A DNA stretch of 64,000 nucleotides, from the NCBI GenBank assembly GCA_036320915.1, contig JAXBDG010000009.1, forward strand, positions 1 through 64,000, in the 5' to 3' direction. Below the pieces are notes generated by a model. It was not told the DNA's origin. It saw only the letters and a list, made by a program, of their open reading frames with translations, and did no database searches. The position numbers and the translations under genes were made by a program. Below are positions 31,484 through 44,501 of this stretch, piece by piece; position 1 is the stretch's first letter; every line of letters starts with the position of its first letter. This DNA is from Linnemannia elongata (lineage: Eukaryota > Mortierellomycota > Mortierellomycetes > Mortierellales > Mortierellaceae).

Positions 31484-32380
31484 CCTACTTTTTTTCCTCT
31501 ATCATTGACATAAGACAACGTAAGAGATCACTGTTAAATGACCTTTGAGAACACTGTCTAGGCGACGTGAGTGTTGCTGATGCTAGTCCGAAATGGATAA
31601 GAATAATAGCTGATAGATGATACCAAAGTTGTGCAATCAGTGATCAGGCACAGCGACTGATCAATAATGACTTTCGCTCATGTCCCGAGTTTCAGGACAA
31701 GTCATCTTTTTCTCTGGACGATCCGTCAAGCTTGGTCCTTGCAACTTTACATAGACCAACCTACATTCGTGCTCTTGAAGTGGCCGTCTTGAAGGGTCTG
31801 GTTGTCTATAGGCAAGCGTTGAAAGTGTTTTTTTTTTTTTTAATCCGACAGTCGCACACGTTCTTTCGTACTATCACAATCAATATGTCGTTTCAATGCT
31901 CATTGCCTTCAATTGAAGATCTATGATGCGAGCCTGGCTCCAGTGCTCGCAACGAGAACCATTCTTGTTGTTGAGGGTAGACCGGTCCTCTTGTGTCCCA
32001 TTCATATATATATTTCTAAGTGAGGATGTCACACACACACCAATGAAAAATGAAGACGCCACCAGAATTCAACACAGATAGTTCAGTTGAACCTTTAGAT
32101 TGTGTATGCATGTCCTGTCTCTCCCCCTCCCCATCTGTGTGTGTGTCTGTGAGCCGCAATAATTTAATTATCCTTCTGGATTTTTCGTCCTTTCGTCTCA
32201 TCTCTTTTTTTTTTTTTTTTCTCTTTTCCTTTCTCTTCTTGTTCTTCATCCCTTTTCCTTCGTCTCCTTCCGTTCCTTCTCATCGCTCCCCTTGTCATCA
32301 ACCCTTTCTCTTCTTAACACACACAGTTTCTTTCCATCTTCATCCTCCTTCTTCACCCTTCCCCCTTTTCACAAACAATA

Positions 32381-35197
32381 ATGGTCTCCACTCAAGCCGG
32401 CGCCGGAATCGGAATCGCCAACCTCCCCAACCAGTACGTCCTTGGACTCATTTTGTGTACAACTGTTCTCAAAACCAAGCAGCAACAATCCTCTCACCAT
32501 CTGCTGTCATCTGAATGCAGACTCACTGATTACTTGTTATCATCATCTCTCTCATTCTCTCAATAGGCGTCATGCCATCGCTTCCAAGAAGGGTTCCAAC
32601 TACACCATCTTGCTCTGTGGTAATACACCCTTCCCTCTTCTGTCCGACTGCACACACACAGGACTCTATTTTAACGACGGCAGCAACAAACTTGCACCAT
32701 CCGGGCAACAACAGGAGGAGTAAAGGAGACTGACTTTTACAAACAATTGCTTCCTTCAATGCATAGGTGAGTCTGGACTCGGAAAGACGACGTTCATCAA
32801 CACCCTGTTCACTACCACCATCAAGACCCCCAAGACTTACAAGCGTCGCTTCAACAACACTGCCGAGAAGACCGTTGAAATCGAGATTATCCGTGCCGGT
32901 ACGTTCCCTTTTCTCTTACTACCCAGTTCGACACTTCCTTTATCCTCTTTTTACATCCAACAGACTTGGACGTTTTGTTACGCGTTGGGACTTTACAAAC
33001 AACGGAGAGAGATGGACAATACGAGAGGGAGGATTGCAGTGGACAGGGAGACAATGGCTATGAGAGCGTAAAGAGCGGCTACCGACAACGAGTGAGCGCG
33101 AGAAAGAGAGACTGTCCCTTGATGGTTTCCTTGCATGAAGCAAGGATAAGGTGCACGCTCTCCTTATGTGTTTGCAAACAACATCAACAAAAAAAAAGAG
33201 ATCCTTGAAGTCAAGACCGCCCTCCTCTCTCCTCTCCCTCCTTGTCAAATGAGCCCTTTACTTTCGTGAGGGCGGTGATCCAGACTGCAGCTCATCCACC
33301 CCCCTTGAACCTGGATTTGACTGGTGCGCCACTCCACCCCCCCTCTTTCCACCCCTTCTTCTCCGTCCATCGCTCACCACATTATCGTTTTGTCTCAAAC
33401 GAGCGATGGCTGACACCTTGTCCTCATGATGCATGCGGAATTGTATCCGCTCAGCTCCACGCGAGAAAACCTGGGTACCCTGACACAAACAGGCATCCGT
33501 AAAATGGTGTCTCGTTGTGGCGATCCCATCCACATCGGTCTCATGGTACTCCAATTGAGCAAAACAAAAAAAAAACACCCTAATTTCTAAAGATCTGGGT
33601 CCTATATATAATTCGCGATGGCTGCTCTCAACAAAAAGAAATCTCCTTGCTGCTCCCATAGCAACATCTCGGGATAGGAGTAAAACGATGGAGGAGAGTT
33701 TGGAGAAAAGGAGGGTGCAACAGGCATGAATTCAACAGAACCCAATCAGACCTTTACGTGCAACAAGAAACCTAACTCGTTTATTCTTTATTCAAATAGA
33801 GCTCGAGGAGAAGCAGTTTGGTGTCAAATTGTCGGTGGTTGACACGCCCGGATTCGGAGACTATACCAACAACCGCGACAGCTGGATGCCCATCATCGAC
33901 TTTATTGACGACCAGCACGAGTCGTACATGCGTCAGGACCAGCAGCCTCAGCGTCAGGAATTGAGCGACATGCGCGTCCACTGCTGCCTGTACTTTATCC
34001 GTCCTACTGGCCACACCTTGAAGCCCTTGGACATTGAGGTTATGAAGCGCTTGGGAACTCGCGTCAACTTGATCCCTGTCATCGCCAAGGCCGATACTCT
34101 CACTCCCACTGATCTCCACAAGTTCAAGAAGAGAGTAAGTCCCACCCCTTCTCGATAAAACCTCGTCGTGATAGGGGGACACAATAAGAACTCCATTAAT
34201 TGACCCTCGCGTTTCACAAACTAAATCAAAACAAAAAACGATTGTCCATTTAGATCTTGGAGGTCATTGCCGCCCAGAACATCCAGTGCTATACTTTCCC
34301 CTTGGAGAGCGACGACGAGGCTTCCACCAGGCGCAACATGAACATCATGGTATGTCTTCTCTCTTTAGCTTAACAACGGAACGCCCATATTGTGATAACG
34401 GCCCAGTTCCTGGATATTTTGATGTGCTTTACTCAAATGCGGATGAGAATTAGTATTGATAATAGAACGTTCTTTGCATGTATTAGGCTGCCATGCCCTT
34501 CTCTGTCATCGGAAGCACAGAAGATGTCCAAACCGTTGATGGTCGCACCGTCAAGGGTCGTCAGTACTCCTGGGGTGTCGCCGAAGGTAATAACAGGCCT
34601 GGACGGAAAAATAGAGAAATTTCATCCAAGGATTCCTGACAACGGAGGAACTAATGCCAATAACTCACTCCAAATTGAATAATAGTCGAGAATGAGGATC
34701 ACTGTGATTTCAAGAAGCTGCGTCAGCTTTTGATCCGCACTCACATGTTGGATCTGATCCACTCGACCGAGGAGACGCATTACGAGAACTACCGTCGCTC
34801 CCAGATGGAGACGCGCAAGATTGGCGAGCCCAAGGTCAAGACTGTGACCAACCCCAAGTGGAAGGAGGAGGAGGAGGCTCTCCGCAAGCGCTTCACTGAG
34901 CAGGTCCGTCTCGAGGAGAACCGTTTCCGCTCATGGGAGCAGCAGGTACGTTATTCTTGTCTCTTTTTATTTTGTTCCTTGTTATTGACAGTTGATATTC
35001 GTGGACAAGGATTATCGTGATAACGCAAGATACTTATTCATTCTTTCTCCTCTAACTCTTCACACTTGACACAACAGCTTATTGCTGAGCGTGACCGCTT
35101 GAACAAGGACTTGGAGGCCGAGCACTCACACATCAAGGCTCTGGAAGCCGAACTGGAGTCGATGCAGGTCGGCCTCTCGCCTAAGCAGCGCAAGTAA
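32381..35197 (+). CDS. CDC12: Septin, CDC12-type
   Basis: Eight exons: 32381-32433, 32567-32619, 32767-32898, 33800-34134, 34254-34349, 34487-34586, 34686-34945 and 35078-35197, giving 382 residues. After a short N-terminus ([15 protein letters not shown]) comes the GTPase core: P-loop [11 protein letters not shown]3 DTPGFGD and G4 AKAD. The septin-unique element is [17 protein letters not shown]. The C-terminus from about 310 ([20 protein letters not shown] onward) is a coiled coil. Overall it reads like fungal Cdc12/Cdc11-group septins, best Cdc12. Septins polymerise into hetero-oligomeric filaments at septa, hyphal tips and branch points. Intron 3 (32899-33799) is 901 nt, far longer than the other introns, and shows no recognisable exon. 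A C+T-rich leader precedes the ATG. Confidence 0.95.
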
Positions 35198-36418
35198 AAA
35201 AAAAAAAAGTTACAAATGCTGTTTTTACTGTTTCTCGCCTCAGATGCTTTGGTTAGTCAGTCTCATACCAATTACGCGTCTCGATTTTACCTTACATGTC
35301 ACTCCAATGGGTGCCACTTCTTTTGTTCTCAGTTTCTTTTCATGAACTACCCTTTTACCCACCCCCTCGTCGATACTACTATTTTTTTTCCATTATTAAA
35401 CAAACAGTGCCTGATCCCTGGTGGAGACGACCGCACAAACAACCTTCAGTTACCTTTGAAAATAACTATAACAATCACAAGCCCCAGATAAACATCCAAA
35501 GAACCCTGATCGCCTGTTGCCTGGTTCTCTTATTGTTTTTTTTTCCTGTACCTGCGAGAGCGGGTGGCGATATCTGCCTTGCCCATTGGCGTCCTGCGCG
35601 GGAAGAAAGACGCATTTCTGCCTCCCTCCAAATATCCCGACGGAAAACATCCAGCAACAACAACAATAAAATAAAAAAAAAGCGATCGTGCATGTTTGTT
35701 TTTGTTGATTTGACAACCAAAGCAAAGCTGATTGTTATTTTTGTCACACCTTTCATCTCTCGTTCTAGTCCCAAAAGGCAAACAGAGTTGGGTCCAAAAA
35801 TCATTTTCCTCCTTCCCTCTCTCTCCCCTCCCTCTCCCCTTCTCGCTTTTCGCTTTCATTCCAAAGCGAGAGAGCAAGAGAAAGGGTACTGTGGTTTTAC
35901 CATGTGCTAAAAAAACAATCAACAATAAAGAAAACGACTAGTTCGACAAAAAAAAATTGAATGGATTCAGCTGTCTGGCTGTACTGCACTTGTACTCCAT
36001 CCTCCCGCCAAGCAAACATCAAAACAGACATGCATGCATGTGAGGGTTCTCCTCTCTTCCATTCCCGTTCATTTCATCCTAACGGTCCATCATATCATCC
36101 CCCATGTCTGGAAATCCAAATCAAACGACGTTTTTTTTTTTTTTTTTTTTTTTTGAAGTGCAATCATCGTTTTTTTTATAACTTCATGTCCAAAGAAAAT
36201 AAAAGCTACTCTCTGTCTACAAAGCTACTGGGCAATGGTTGCGGGGATATATGGCGACCATTTTCTCCTTCTCAAGTGTACGAATTAGGTTGTTTGTTTG
36301 TTTGGTTATTGTTTGTTGCTGTTAGGCTAGGCTAGGCTGAAGGGGTGGGTGTGGGGAGTTAAAAAAAGCGAAAAAAAAGAATATAGAAAAAAAGAGAGTT
36401 GAAAGACATTTGCATTCT
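35198..36418. other. Convergent intergenic region septin / beta-tubulin
   Basis: This holds the 3' untranslated regions of both converging genes. A T24 run lies at 36131-36154, and AATAAA-like A-rich stretches occur near 35920 and 36360-36400. No coding feature is supported. Confidence 0.6.
36131..36154 (+). repeat. Poly(T) run of 24
   Basis: Homopolymer in the septin/beta-tubulin convergent region. Confidence 0.9.
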
Positions 36419-39247
36419 TTAGATGTCCATGTCCTGCTGGATGTCATCCTCATACTCGATATCATCCTCCTCGACGGTGGCATCCTGGTACTGCTGGTAC
36501 TCGGAAACCAAATCGTTCATGTTGGATTCTAGAGAATAGGTGTAACAAAGAATAAATAAAAATGAGTAAGGGATCCTCCGTGAAAACCGATAGATGGGCG
36601 TGCGTTTTGGTTATAGTGTAGGGTGCTCACAACCCCTACTTGAGCTCACTTTATGCAGCTCAAATGAACATAAAAAAGCAGGGCTGCAAAAAAAAATATG
36701 CAGAGTGACTTACCAGCCTCAGTGAACTCCATCTCGTCCATACCCTCGCCAGTGTACCAATGCAAGAAAGCCTTGCGACGGAACATGGCGGTGAACTGCT
36801 CAGAAATGCGCTTGAACAACTCCTGGATGGCGGTCGAGTTACCAATGAAGGTAACAGACATCTTGAGACCACGGGGAGGGATATCACAGACAGCGGTCTT
36901 GACGTTGTTGGGGATCCACTCAACGAAGTACGAGCTGTTCTTGGACTGGACGTTGAGCATCTGCTCGTCAACCTCCTTGGTCGACATGCGACCACGGAAC
37001 ATGGCAGCAACGGTCAAGTAACGTCCGTGGCGGGGGTCGGAGGCAGCCATCATGTTCTTGGCATCGAACATCTGCTGGGTCAACTCAGGGACGGTCAAGG
37101 CACGGAAGGAGGCGGTGTTGACGGCAGTCAAGGGAGCGAAACCGACCATGAAGAAGTGAAGACGGGGGAAAGGAACTATTCATCACCAATATGATCCCAA
37201 TAATATCCCGTTAGCCATCCAGATTGCTGCTTTTTTCCTCTGTTGGTTGAATCAAAATAGAAAAATTGTCCTTACCCAAGTTGACGGCGAGCTTTCTCAA
37301 GTCAGCGTTGAGCTGACCGGGGAAACGAAGGGAGGTGGTGATACCAGACATGACGACAGAAACCAAGTGGTTCAAGTCACCGTAGCTGGGGGCAGTGAGC
37401 TTCAAGGTGCGGAAGCAGATGTCGTACAAAGCCTCGTTATCGATACAGAAGGTCTCATCGGAGTTCTCAACCAACTGGTGGACGGAGAGGGTAGCGTTGT
37501 AGGGCTCGACAACGGTGTCAGAGACCTAGAGGTATGAAAAGTCATGGAGAAACGTGCCTATAGGTTAGAAAGATGTTGAAAGTAGTTTGTGATAGACAAA
37601 GGGCTACGAGGAAGCTCTCCTCGTTGAGAAACAGCTCATCTCATGTCACTCTCGCGCCCCCAACATCGAGAGCAGGGAGCAGCTGAAAATATCAACAGGA
37701 AAATACATAACCAACCAACGCTGGCGCCAGCTGACAATTGTTGTTGTTATTGTTACTGAAAAAAAAAGATATAGAAAAAAAAAAGGTGGGCTCATACAGT
37801 TGGCTGCACCAATGCACTTTGTTCATAACCACTACCTCCAAAAAAAGTGTCAAAGAGGCAGAAAGTGACAGAGACGGATAAACAAATAGACACTCTTGAT
37901 ATTGGCGGGAGTAATGCATGGTACCCTCTCAAAAAAAGAGGGCCATGGTCAAGTTCGAGGAGCAATAAGGAAACCAAAGCTAAGGCTAGGCTTTCCAATA
38001 ACAGGGTCAGGCAACCCACCAAGACAAAGCCATGTCCCAATATAAAAATCACCAATGAGGTGTGGCCGCACTCTCCTAATTTTAAGGGTGCTCCACTTCA
38101 CTCTTCCCCCTCATTTTTTTTCTCCACCCCCATCGCCAGTGGGAAAAGAAAACGTTGTGAATAATATTTTTTTTTTTTTTTTTTTTTTTTTTGTTTGCTG
38201 AGAGTAAAGAGAGAGAAAGCGAGGGGGGGGGATGTCCAGACTCGAGCGGAATGTGGATTGTCGCGGGATGGGAAAGGAGAGAAAGTGAAAGGAGAGATAG
38301 AAACACTGTGAAGAAAAAACAGTAACAGCGTTGGACGCGATACAATAAAAACAATACACCCATCCCACAACGAAAAAAAGGGAAAAAAAAAAACAAACCA
38401 AGACGCGTCTCCTTGCTTCTTCGTCTCCCTTTTTTTGCACTTATACTGTTCACAAAAGTACACTAGGACAACCACTTCATAGACCAAGGGGGAACCAGAA
38501 TGTATATATATAAAAGAGAGAAAAGAGAAAGAGAAGGGGAAGGGAGACGAGGGAGAGAAAGGGGGATAGGGAGAGAGAGAGAAGGGAAGTAAACTGTCCC
38601 AACAGTCGGTGGTATCGAGTTGCTGTCGCTTTGGTCGTTGTTTTCGTCGCAGTAGTCGCCTGTCGAGATGGATAAAAAAAAAAAAAAAAAAAATAAGAGA
38701 GAGAAGAGATGGGATGATTGCTTACCTTGGGAGAGGGCATGACAGAGAATGTGCACATCATACGATCGGGGTATTCCTCACGAATCTTGGAGATCAAGAG
38801 GGTACCCATACCGGCACCGGTACCACCACCGAGGGAGTGGGTGATTTGGAAACCCTGGAGGCAGTCGCAGGACTCGGCCTCCTTGCGGACAACGTCGAGG
38901 ACAGAGTCAACGAGCTCGGCACCCTCGGTGTAGTGACCCTTGGCCCAGTTGTTACCGGCGCCGGACTGGCCAAAGATGTAGTTATCGGGGCGGAAGAGCT
39001 CACCAAAGGGGCCGGTGCGGACGGCATCGATGGTACCGGGCTCGAGGTCGACGAGGACGGCACGGGGGACGTACTTGCCTCCGTTGGCCTCGTTGTAGTA
39101 GACGTTGATACGCTCGAGCTGGAGGTCAGAGTCGCCGTTGTAGACACCAGTCTTATCAATGCCGTGCTCGTCCGAGATGACCTCCCAGAACTTTCCTCCG
39201 ATCTGGTTACCGCACTGACCAGTTTGCAAGTGGACAATCTCTCTCAT
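36419..39247 (-). CDS. TUB2: Beta-tubulin
   Basis: Four exons: 39247-38726, 37525-37276, 37175-36714 and 36528-36419, giving 447 residues, normal for the family. It starts with the autoregulatory [14 protein letters not shown] and GGGTGAGMG are the GTP-binding signatures, and the acidic tail ends [17 protein letters not shown]. Phe167, Glu198 and Phe200, the positions altered in many benzimidazole-resistant fungi, are all the sensitive-type residues. Beta-tubulin pairs with alpha-tubulin to form microtubules for mitosis, nuclear movement (with LIS1/dynein) and vesicle transport. Intron 1 is 1,200 nt, very long for this gene. On the coding strand it carries a C+T-rich block, a long T run and TATATATATA, features otherwise seen upstream of genes here. 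Strong C-ending codon preference suggests high expression. Confidence 0.98.
38167..38192 (+). repeat. Poly(T) run of 26 inside beta-tubulin intron 1
   Basis: Homopolymer within the 1.2-kb first intron, read as poly-A on the gene strand. Confidence 0.9.
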
Positions 39248-41329
39248 GTTGGGTGATTTGTTGTTGGTGGGGATGAAGGGGGGTGGAGTTGATGGTGATG
39301 ATGATGATGAGAATGATGCTAATACACATATTTATACTCAGGGGTTTGGTGATGGAAGGTGGCAGGAGATAATCATTTTTCAGGGTTATTGGATACGTCA
39401 CTCGCTTAATTCCAATCATCATTTGAAGCATATTGCTAGAAACCATGAACTGCAATAATCGTATCGAACACTCAATCATTGGCTTGCAAAAGAACCCAGT
39501 ATCTATCTCCTCCTTTTGCTTCACTCCACACAAACGAATACTGTCGGCAGTGGAAGTTCTGCAGTGGTCATTGTTGTGATAGGATAGATATGGATTTGTA
39601 TCTGTTCAAATGTCAGTTTACAACGAAGTCTCAGGCACGGATTAAGGATGTCTCTCGTCAGAACGCGTCTCATGGAATGAACCATGGATAGAAGTAAAAT
39701 AAGTCTTCTGGAAAAGAACGCGGGTCATATCTTGTACAATAACATCTTGACTTTTACAATGAGAGGCTAAGAGACGCTGGCACGTCCAGCTCAGATTGAC
39801 CCGAACCATGGTCTGGCTAGGAAGAGTCGTACCAGATGATAACTATCTACTCAACTTTCAATCTTTCGTCCCAAACTCTTCTTTTGAAAACTGTACTTCA
39901 AAGTTTCTTCAAACAGAACGATACAAGCTTACCTATCACCATACAGACTAGATGTTCATGCTAGTAGTAATGTCGTGTCGCACAGCTCGTAGCCTATCTC
40001 AACCAGGTTTCTAGAGAAAGAGAAGACTAGGGCGAGGACGACGCCGGATTATTGTTCCCAAGCCAGTCTGGAGAAAGCAGCCCCACTTCGCTTCCTATGG
40101 GGTACAATATGGGGACAAGGACGCATTTAGCCCAGAGAGAGGGAGGAAGGAAGAGAAAAAGGTGGGTTACCCGACCGTGCCCATAGGGAACGCGGAAAAT
40201 GGGAAAAGGTGGGGTTTCAGGAGACGCTGTCGGTTCAGGGACAGAGAACAATTCCAGGCACATTGCGTAAAGGAAGTCAGGAAGAGCGAGAGCCGAGATG
40301 AAAGAAGGAAGGGAGAGATGTGAGTAAGGTTTTGAAGAGAACAAGGCGTGAAAAGACAGAGATGAGAAAAGCATGTTTGTTTTGTTGACTTGTGGCACTG
40401 GATAAAACAATCGATCTAACATGACCCCGCAAAAAAAACGAAAACCCATCCGTGGAGAAGTGAACAGAAGAGAAGAGAAGAGCAAAGAGAGGAAGAGCAA
40501 GAAAAGGGGTCGTGTTTCGAGATCGAAGGAAGGTATTGTTGTCGCCATGGGTCTTTCTTCCGTTACTTTTCTTGTCTTCTTTCCTTCCTTCCTTCTTTTC
40601 CCCCTTGACGTCTTCTTCGTCTTCTTTCCCCCTTTTCTTTTTCCCCTTTTCTTTTTCCTTATCCTTTCCTTTCTTTCTTTCTCGACTTTGACATCCTTTC
40701 CTAATATCAACTCCATCTCTCGATCCCTCTCCCCTTTCTGTTTACACTTCCCCAAAAGATAATAGCCATCCAATAATCGTATCCCTGCCTGTCCGTTGAG
40801 GGTCTTCGCTGCCATTCCGTAAGCCATTCAATCATAATATTATATGATCAGTCGTCGATCAGGGGATACCACAAGGACCTTCTCTTCTACAGTAGTTTCA
40901 ACACCACCATGTCACTTTTCTCATCAGGAAAAGAAAAAAGAATGGAGACACCAGGAATGAAGGAATACAAGAATGAATGACTCAAGGAAAGGATTCATCA
41001 GCAAAGACCCATGGCGGACATCAGTCTTTTTAACAGAACACTCCAACATATTTCGCCCAACTCGTAATTGATGCGAAAGGGTCGCACAGTCGTGCGCACG
41101 ACATACAAAAAGAAGGCGCTGTGTTCTGGCGGCTAGAGAAAAAAAAAGAACGAAAACGGTCCTGGGACCGAAGCAAGAAACCTTATCCAAGCTGGCTCAT
41201 CTTATTAGAAAGTGGCATAAAGTATGAAAACCTGACAACAACGTCGTTCTTGACTCTGCTCAGCTATCTAGATACGATACCAGACATTACAAAGCATACC
41301 CTATCCTAAACAACAAGAAAACAACAATA
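39248..41329. other. Divergent promoter region beta-tubulin / aspartate-glutamate carrier
   Basis: About 2.1 kb between two divergent starts. 40130-40520 is G+A-rich and 40540-40740 is C+T-rich on the + strand, so two oppositely oriented pyrimidine leaders meet here. A 266-codon frame on the - strand (40827-40027) is Lys/Arg- then Leu/Phe/Ser-rich and looks like translated simple sequence. No gene is supported. Confidence 0.6.
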
Positions 41330-44326
41330 ATGGCTTTGTCACAATCTGTCACGACAGCAACCCCAGGTAGACCAGCGATCGAGCGGTACAAGCGAGCCTT
41401 TAATCGATTTGCGTCGATCGAACGGAATGGCGAAAAGTTTATGACCAAGGACGACTTTGTGAACGCCATCGCCCCAGGGGAGGATTACAAGCGGTTACAG
41501 CGATCACAGTACGGTGTCCTCTTCAATGTCGTCGACCGAGAGCATAAGGGCTACCTCTCCCTCTCTGATTTGTAAGTTGTTGTTGCTTGCTGTACAAAAA
41601 GAAAGAAGTAGGGAAAGTAAGAAAAAAGACTTGGTTGAACAATTAGATGTGCATGAGGAAAAAATTGTGCAATGCGGGGTGCATGGACACTATTTTTGTC
41701 GACAACAACAATAACAAAAGAGTGTTTGCCTAAGCAGGTAAAAAGAAGGATTGCGGGGTAAAATGACACAAAGGCGACACATCTGGCATGACGGAAGCAT
41801 AATCGACAACCACTGGACCTGGATCATGGCAATGAACTCCAAGGACGCACAAGAAAGAAAGAAAAGAAGTTGACCTAAACTGTCACCTCCGATGGCAGCA
41901 GTGGTCCATCTATCGCTATCTTTCTGCAATTTGTTGAACAATAACAACATCACCAACAAACACCACAAACCAATCGAACTCTTTTGTTCTTTTTGTTTGT
42001 GTCTATGTGTGCGTTTAGACGGGACAGGAGAAGAGAGGGGAGATTAGAGATTGGACCAGTCGAAGAAACGCACGGCAAAAGATGACGAAGAACAACAATC
42101 AAACCAACCAAGCAAGTCAACAACAAAAAACAACACAGGGATCACTAAAAGGAAGGAGGCGGAGAATTTGAAAGGAGAACTGGAAAAGAAGATCAATGCG
42201 CACGCACTCACTCTTTAGGAATCTGAGGAGGATGAGATGTAAACTGGAAGGGACAACATTGACATAAAACGGCCCATTGGAACATACACTTACGAATTGT
42301 CATTGTATCTGTCGATCCAAATGTTGATAGCATTGTCTTCGAAAACTTGCTATCGCACCCTGACGCAGAGTACGAGATTGCCTTCCGCCTGTTCGACACG
42401 ACCGGCTCTGGCAAGATTACTCGGGACCAATTCAAGCAGATCCTATCCGCCAACATTGGCAAGGATGCGATCCCCTTTGACTTTGACTGTGAGTGGCTCA
42501 ACCTGTATACGGGAGGAAAGAGCTCTGCACACGAGATGCCCTACAAGGAATTCACACAGCTCCTCAAGGGACTTCAGGCAGAGCGTCTTCGTCAAGAGTT
42601 CCGCTACTACGACGCTGAGACCACCGGTTACATCACCCCGGACCAGTTCAAGAGGATCATGGTCGACATTGCGGGTCACAAGCTGTCGGAGCATGTCATC
42701 GAGAACCTTCCGACTTTGTGCAACATTGGTGCAGGCAACAAGATCTCGTTCGCAAACGTGATGGCCTTTTACAACGTGATCCGTGATATGGACATGGTCG
42801 AGCGAGTGGTCCGCAAGGCGGTCGAGAACAGCAAGGACGGTACGATCACCAAGGCCGACTTCTTGCTGACAGCTGCCAAAGAGACTCGGTTCTCGCTGTT
42901 CACCCCCATGGAGGCAGACATTATCTTTCATTTTGCTGGCATAGACAATCCCTCGGGAAAGTTGACCCTGCGTGATTTCTTTCGCCTTTTGGATTCAAAG
43001 TGGGAGCATGCTCTTGCTATCACTCATCCCGCAGCCCCTGAAGTCAAACACGGCCATCTCCATGAGATTCTGAAGGGATCCTGTAAGTCATGCTAAACTG
43101 AGTGCATTTCGCATTGTCATTTTGTGGTCACCCCTGAATTTGATAATAGCTCCGTTCACATTGGACTGATGCTCTCCTTTTGTCTCGTTTTAAATAGACG
43201 CTTTCTTGCTGGGATCTATCAGTGGTGCTGTTGGTGCGACGGTGGTCTATCCTATCGATCTGGTCAAGACACGGATGCAGAACCAACGCTCCAAGGTCGT
43301 CGGAGAACTCTTGTACAAGAATAGTATCGACTGCTTCCAGAAGGTCGTCAGAAACGAAGGTGTCCTCGGACTCTACCGTGGTCTGGGTCCTCAACTCGTC
43401 GTAAGTCTTTATCAGCGCGATACCTTGTAACCATTACTAATACCTTCTGACGCCACCGTTTACTAACACTATCCTTCTGCTTTTTCATCCGATGTTAAAA
43501 GGGTGTGGCGCCCGAGAAGGCGATCAAGTTGACGATGAATGACTTGGTGCGGAGACATCTGACGGACAGGAACGGAAACATTACGTTTGTAGGAGAGTTG
43601 ATTGCCGGAGGAGTCGCAGGAGGATCGCAGGTCGTGTTCACTAACCCATTGGAAATTGTCAAGATTCGTCTTCAGGTCGCAGGAGAGGCCGCCAAATCGC
43701 TGGATGTAGGACCAAGACCATCTGCCATGACCATCGTTCGTACGCTGGGAATTGTCGGTCTCTACAAGGGAGCCACTGCATGTTTGCTCCGCGATATTCC
43801 CTTCTCGGCCATCTACTTCCCGGTCTACGCTCACTTGAAGAAGGACTTTTACGGAGAAGGACCCGATCACAAGCTGACTATTGGACAGCTGTTGATCTCC
43901 GGTGCGGTAGCTGGAATGCCTGCTGCGTACTTCACGACGCCAGCGGATGTTATTAAGACTCGTTTGCAGGTCGAGGCCAAGAAGGGTCAGAGCACGTACA
44001 CGGGGATCATGGACGCAGCACGGAAGATTTATGCCGAAGAAGGGTTCCGCGCGTTCTTCAAGGGAGGGCCAGCACGTATCTTCCGGTCTTCGCCTCAGTT
44101 TGGTACGACACTGATGGTGTATGAGGTGTTACAACGGGCTTTCCCTTATGGTGGAGCACAGGAGACGGCTCAGCAAGCACTGGCACATTCCAACAAAACC
44201 CATGCGCATGTGGATGATTTGAGTTATCTCCAGTCCAAGAACGCGCTCAAGATCCTCCTGGATGTCCACTACAAGTTTGGCATCGTGCCCACCAATGCCA
44301 AGATCCCCACTGCCTCTTCTTCATAG
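41330..44326 (+). CDS. AGC1: Calcium-binding mitochondrial aspartate/glutamate carrier (Aralar/citrin type)
   Basis: Four exons: 41330-41571, 42331-43082, 43198-43400 and 43502-44326, giving 673 residues, the size of animal aralar/citrin. Residues 1-330 form the EF-hand regulatory domain ([54 protein letters not shown]). Residues 333-640 carry three SLC25 repeats with signatures [20 protein letters not shown] and [10 protein letters not shown]. By family it exchanges matrix aspartate for cytosolic glutamate plus a proton across the inner membrane, a step of the malate-aspartate NADH shuttle; in animals the N-terminus gives calcium activation. The N-terminal domain is far shorter than in yeast Agc1p and close to the animal form. 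The next gene, NAD+ synthetase, starts 175 bp downstream on the same strand. Intron 1 is 759 nt. Confidence 0.95.
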
Positions 44327-44501
44327 CCTGCTTGGATAATCCTAATGCAACACGTTCGTTTTCATTTTTGGTGGCAACTCCACGTGATGTGTTTCATTGA
44401 CCGTTCAAAAAAAGTGTTCTTCAAGAACACGGCTCGATGCGACCAGCTCTTTGTCTCTGCACCTTATCCCTCTACTTTTCTCTCCGACAAAAAAAAACAC
44501 C

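Larger units (their letters stand above)
30842..32380. other. Divergent promoter region DUF300 / septin
   Basis: 30880-31077 is G+A-rich on the + strand ending in A32 (the DUF300 leader on the - strand). 32190-32375 is C+T-rich on the + strand (the septin leader). The middle part, about 31090-32180, holds a perfect 13-bp inverted repeat (31446-31483) and otherwise nothing I can assign. Confidence 0.65.

Noticed and set aside
32899..33799. Hidden exon in the 901-nt septin intron
   Set aside because: Exons 3 and 4 join in frame and give an uninterrupted septin G domain, so no extra exon is needed.
40027..40827. 266-codon frame on the - strand
   Set aside because: Lys/Arg-rich then Leu/Phe/Ser-rich composition comes from purine and pyrimidine simple sequence in a divergent promoter, with no domain.
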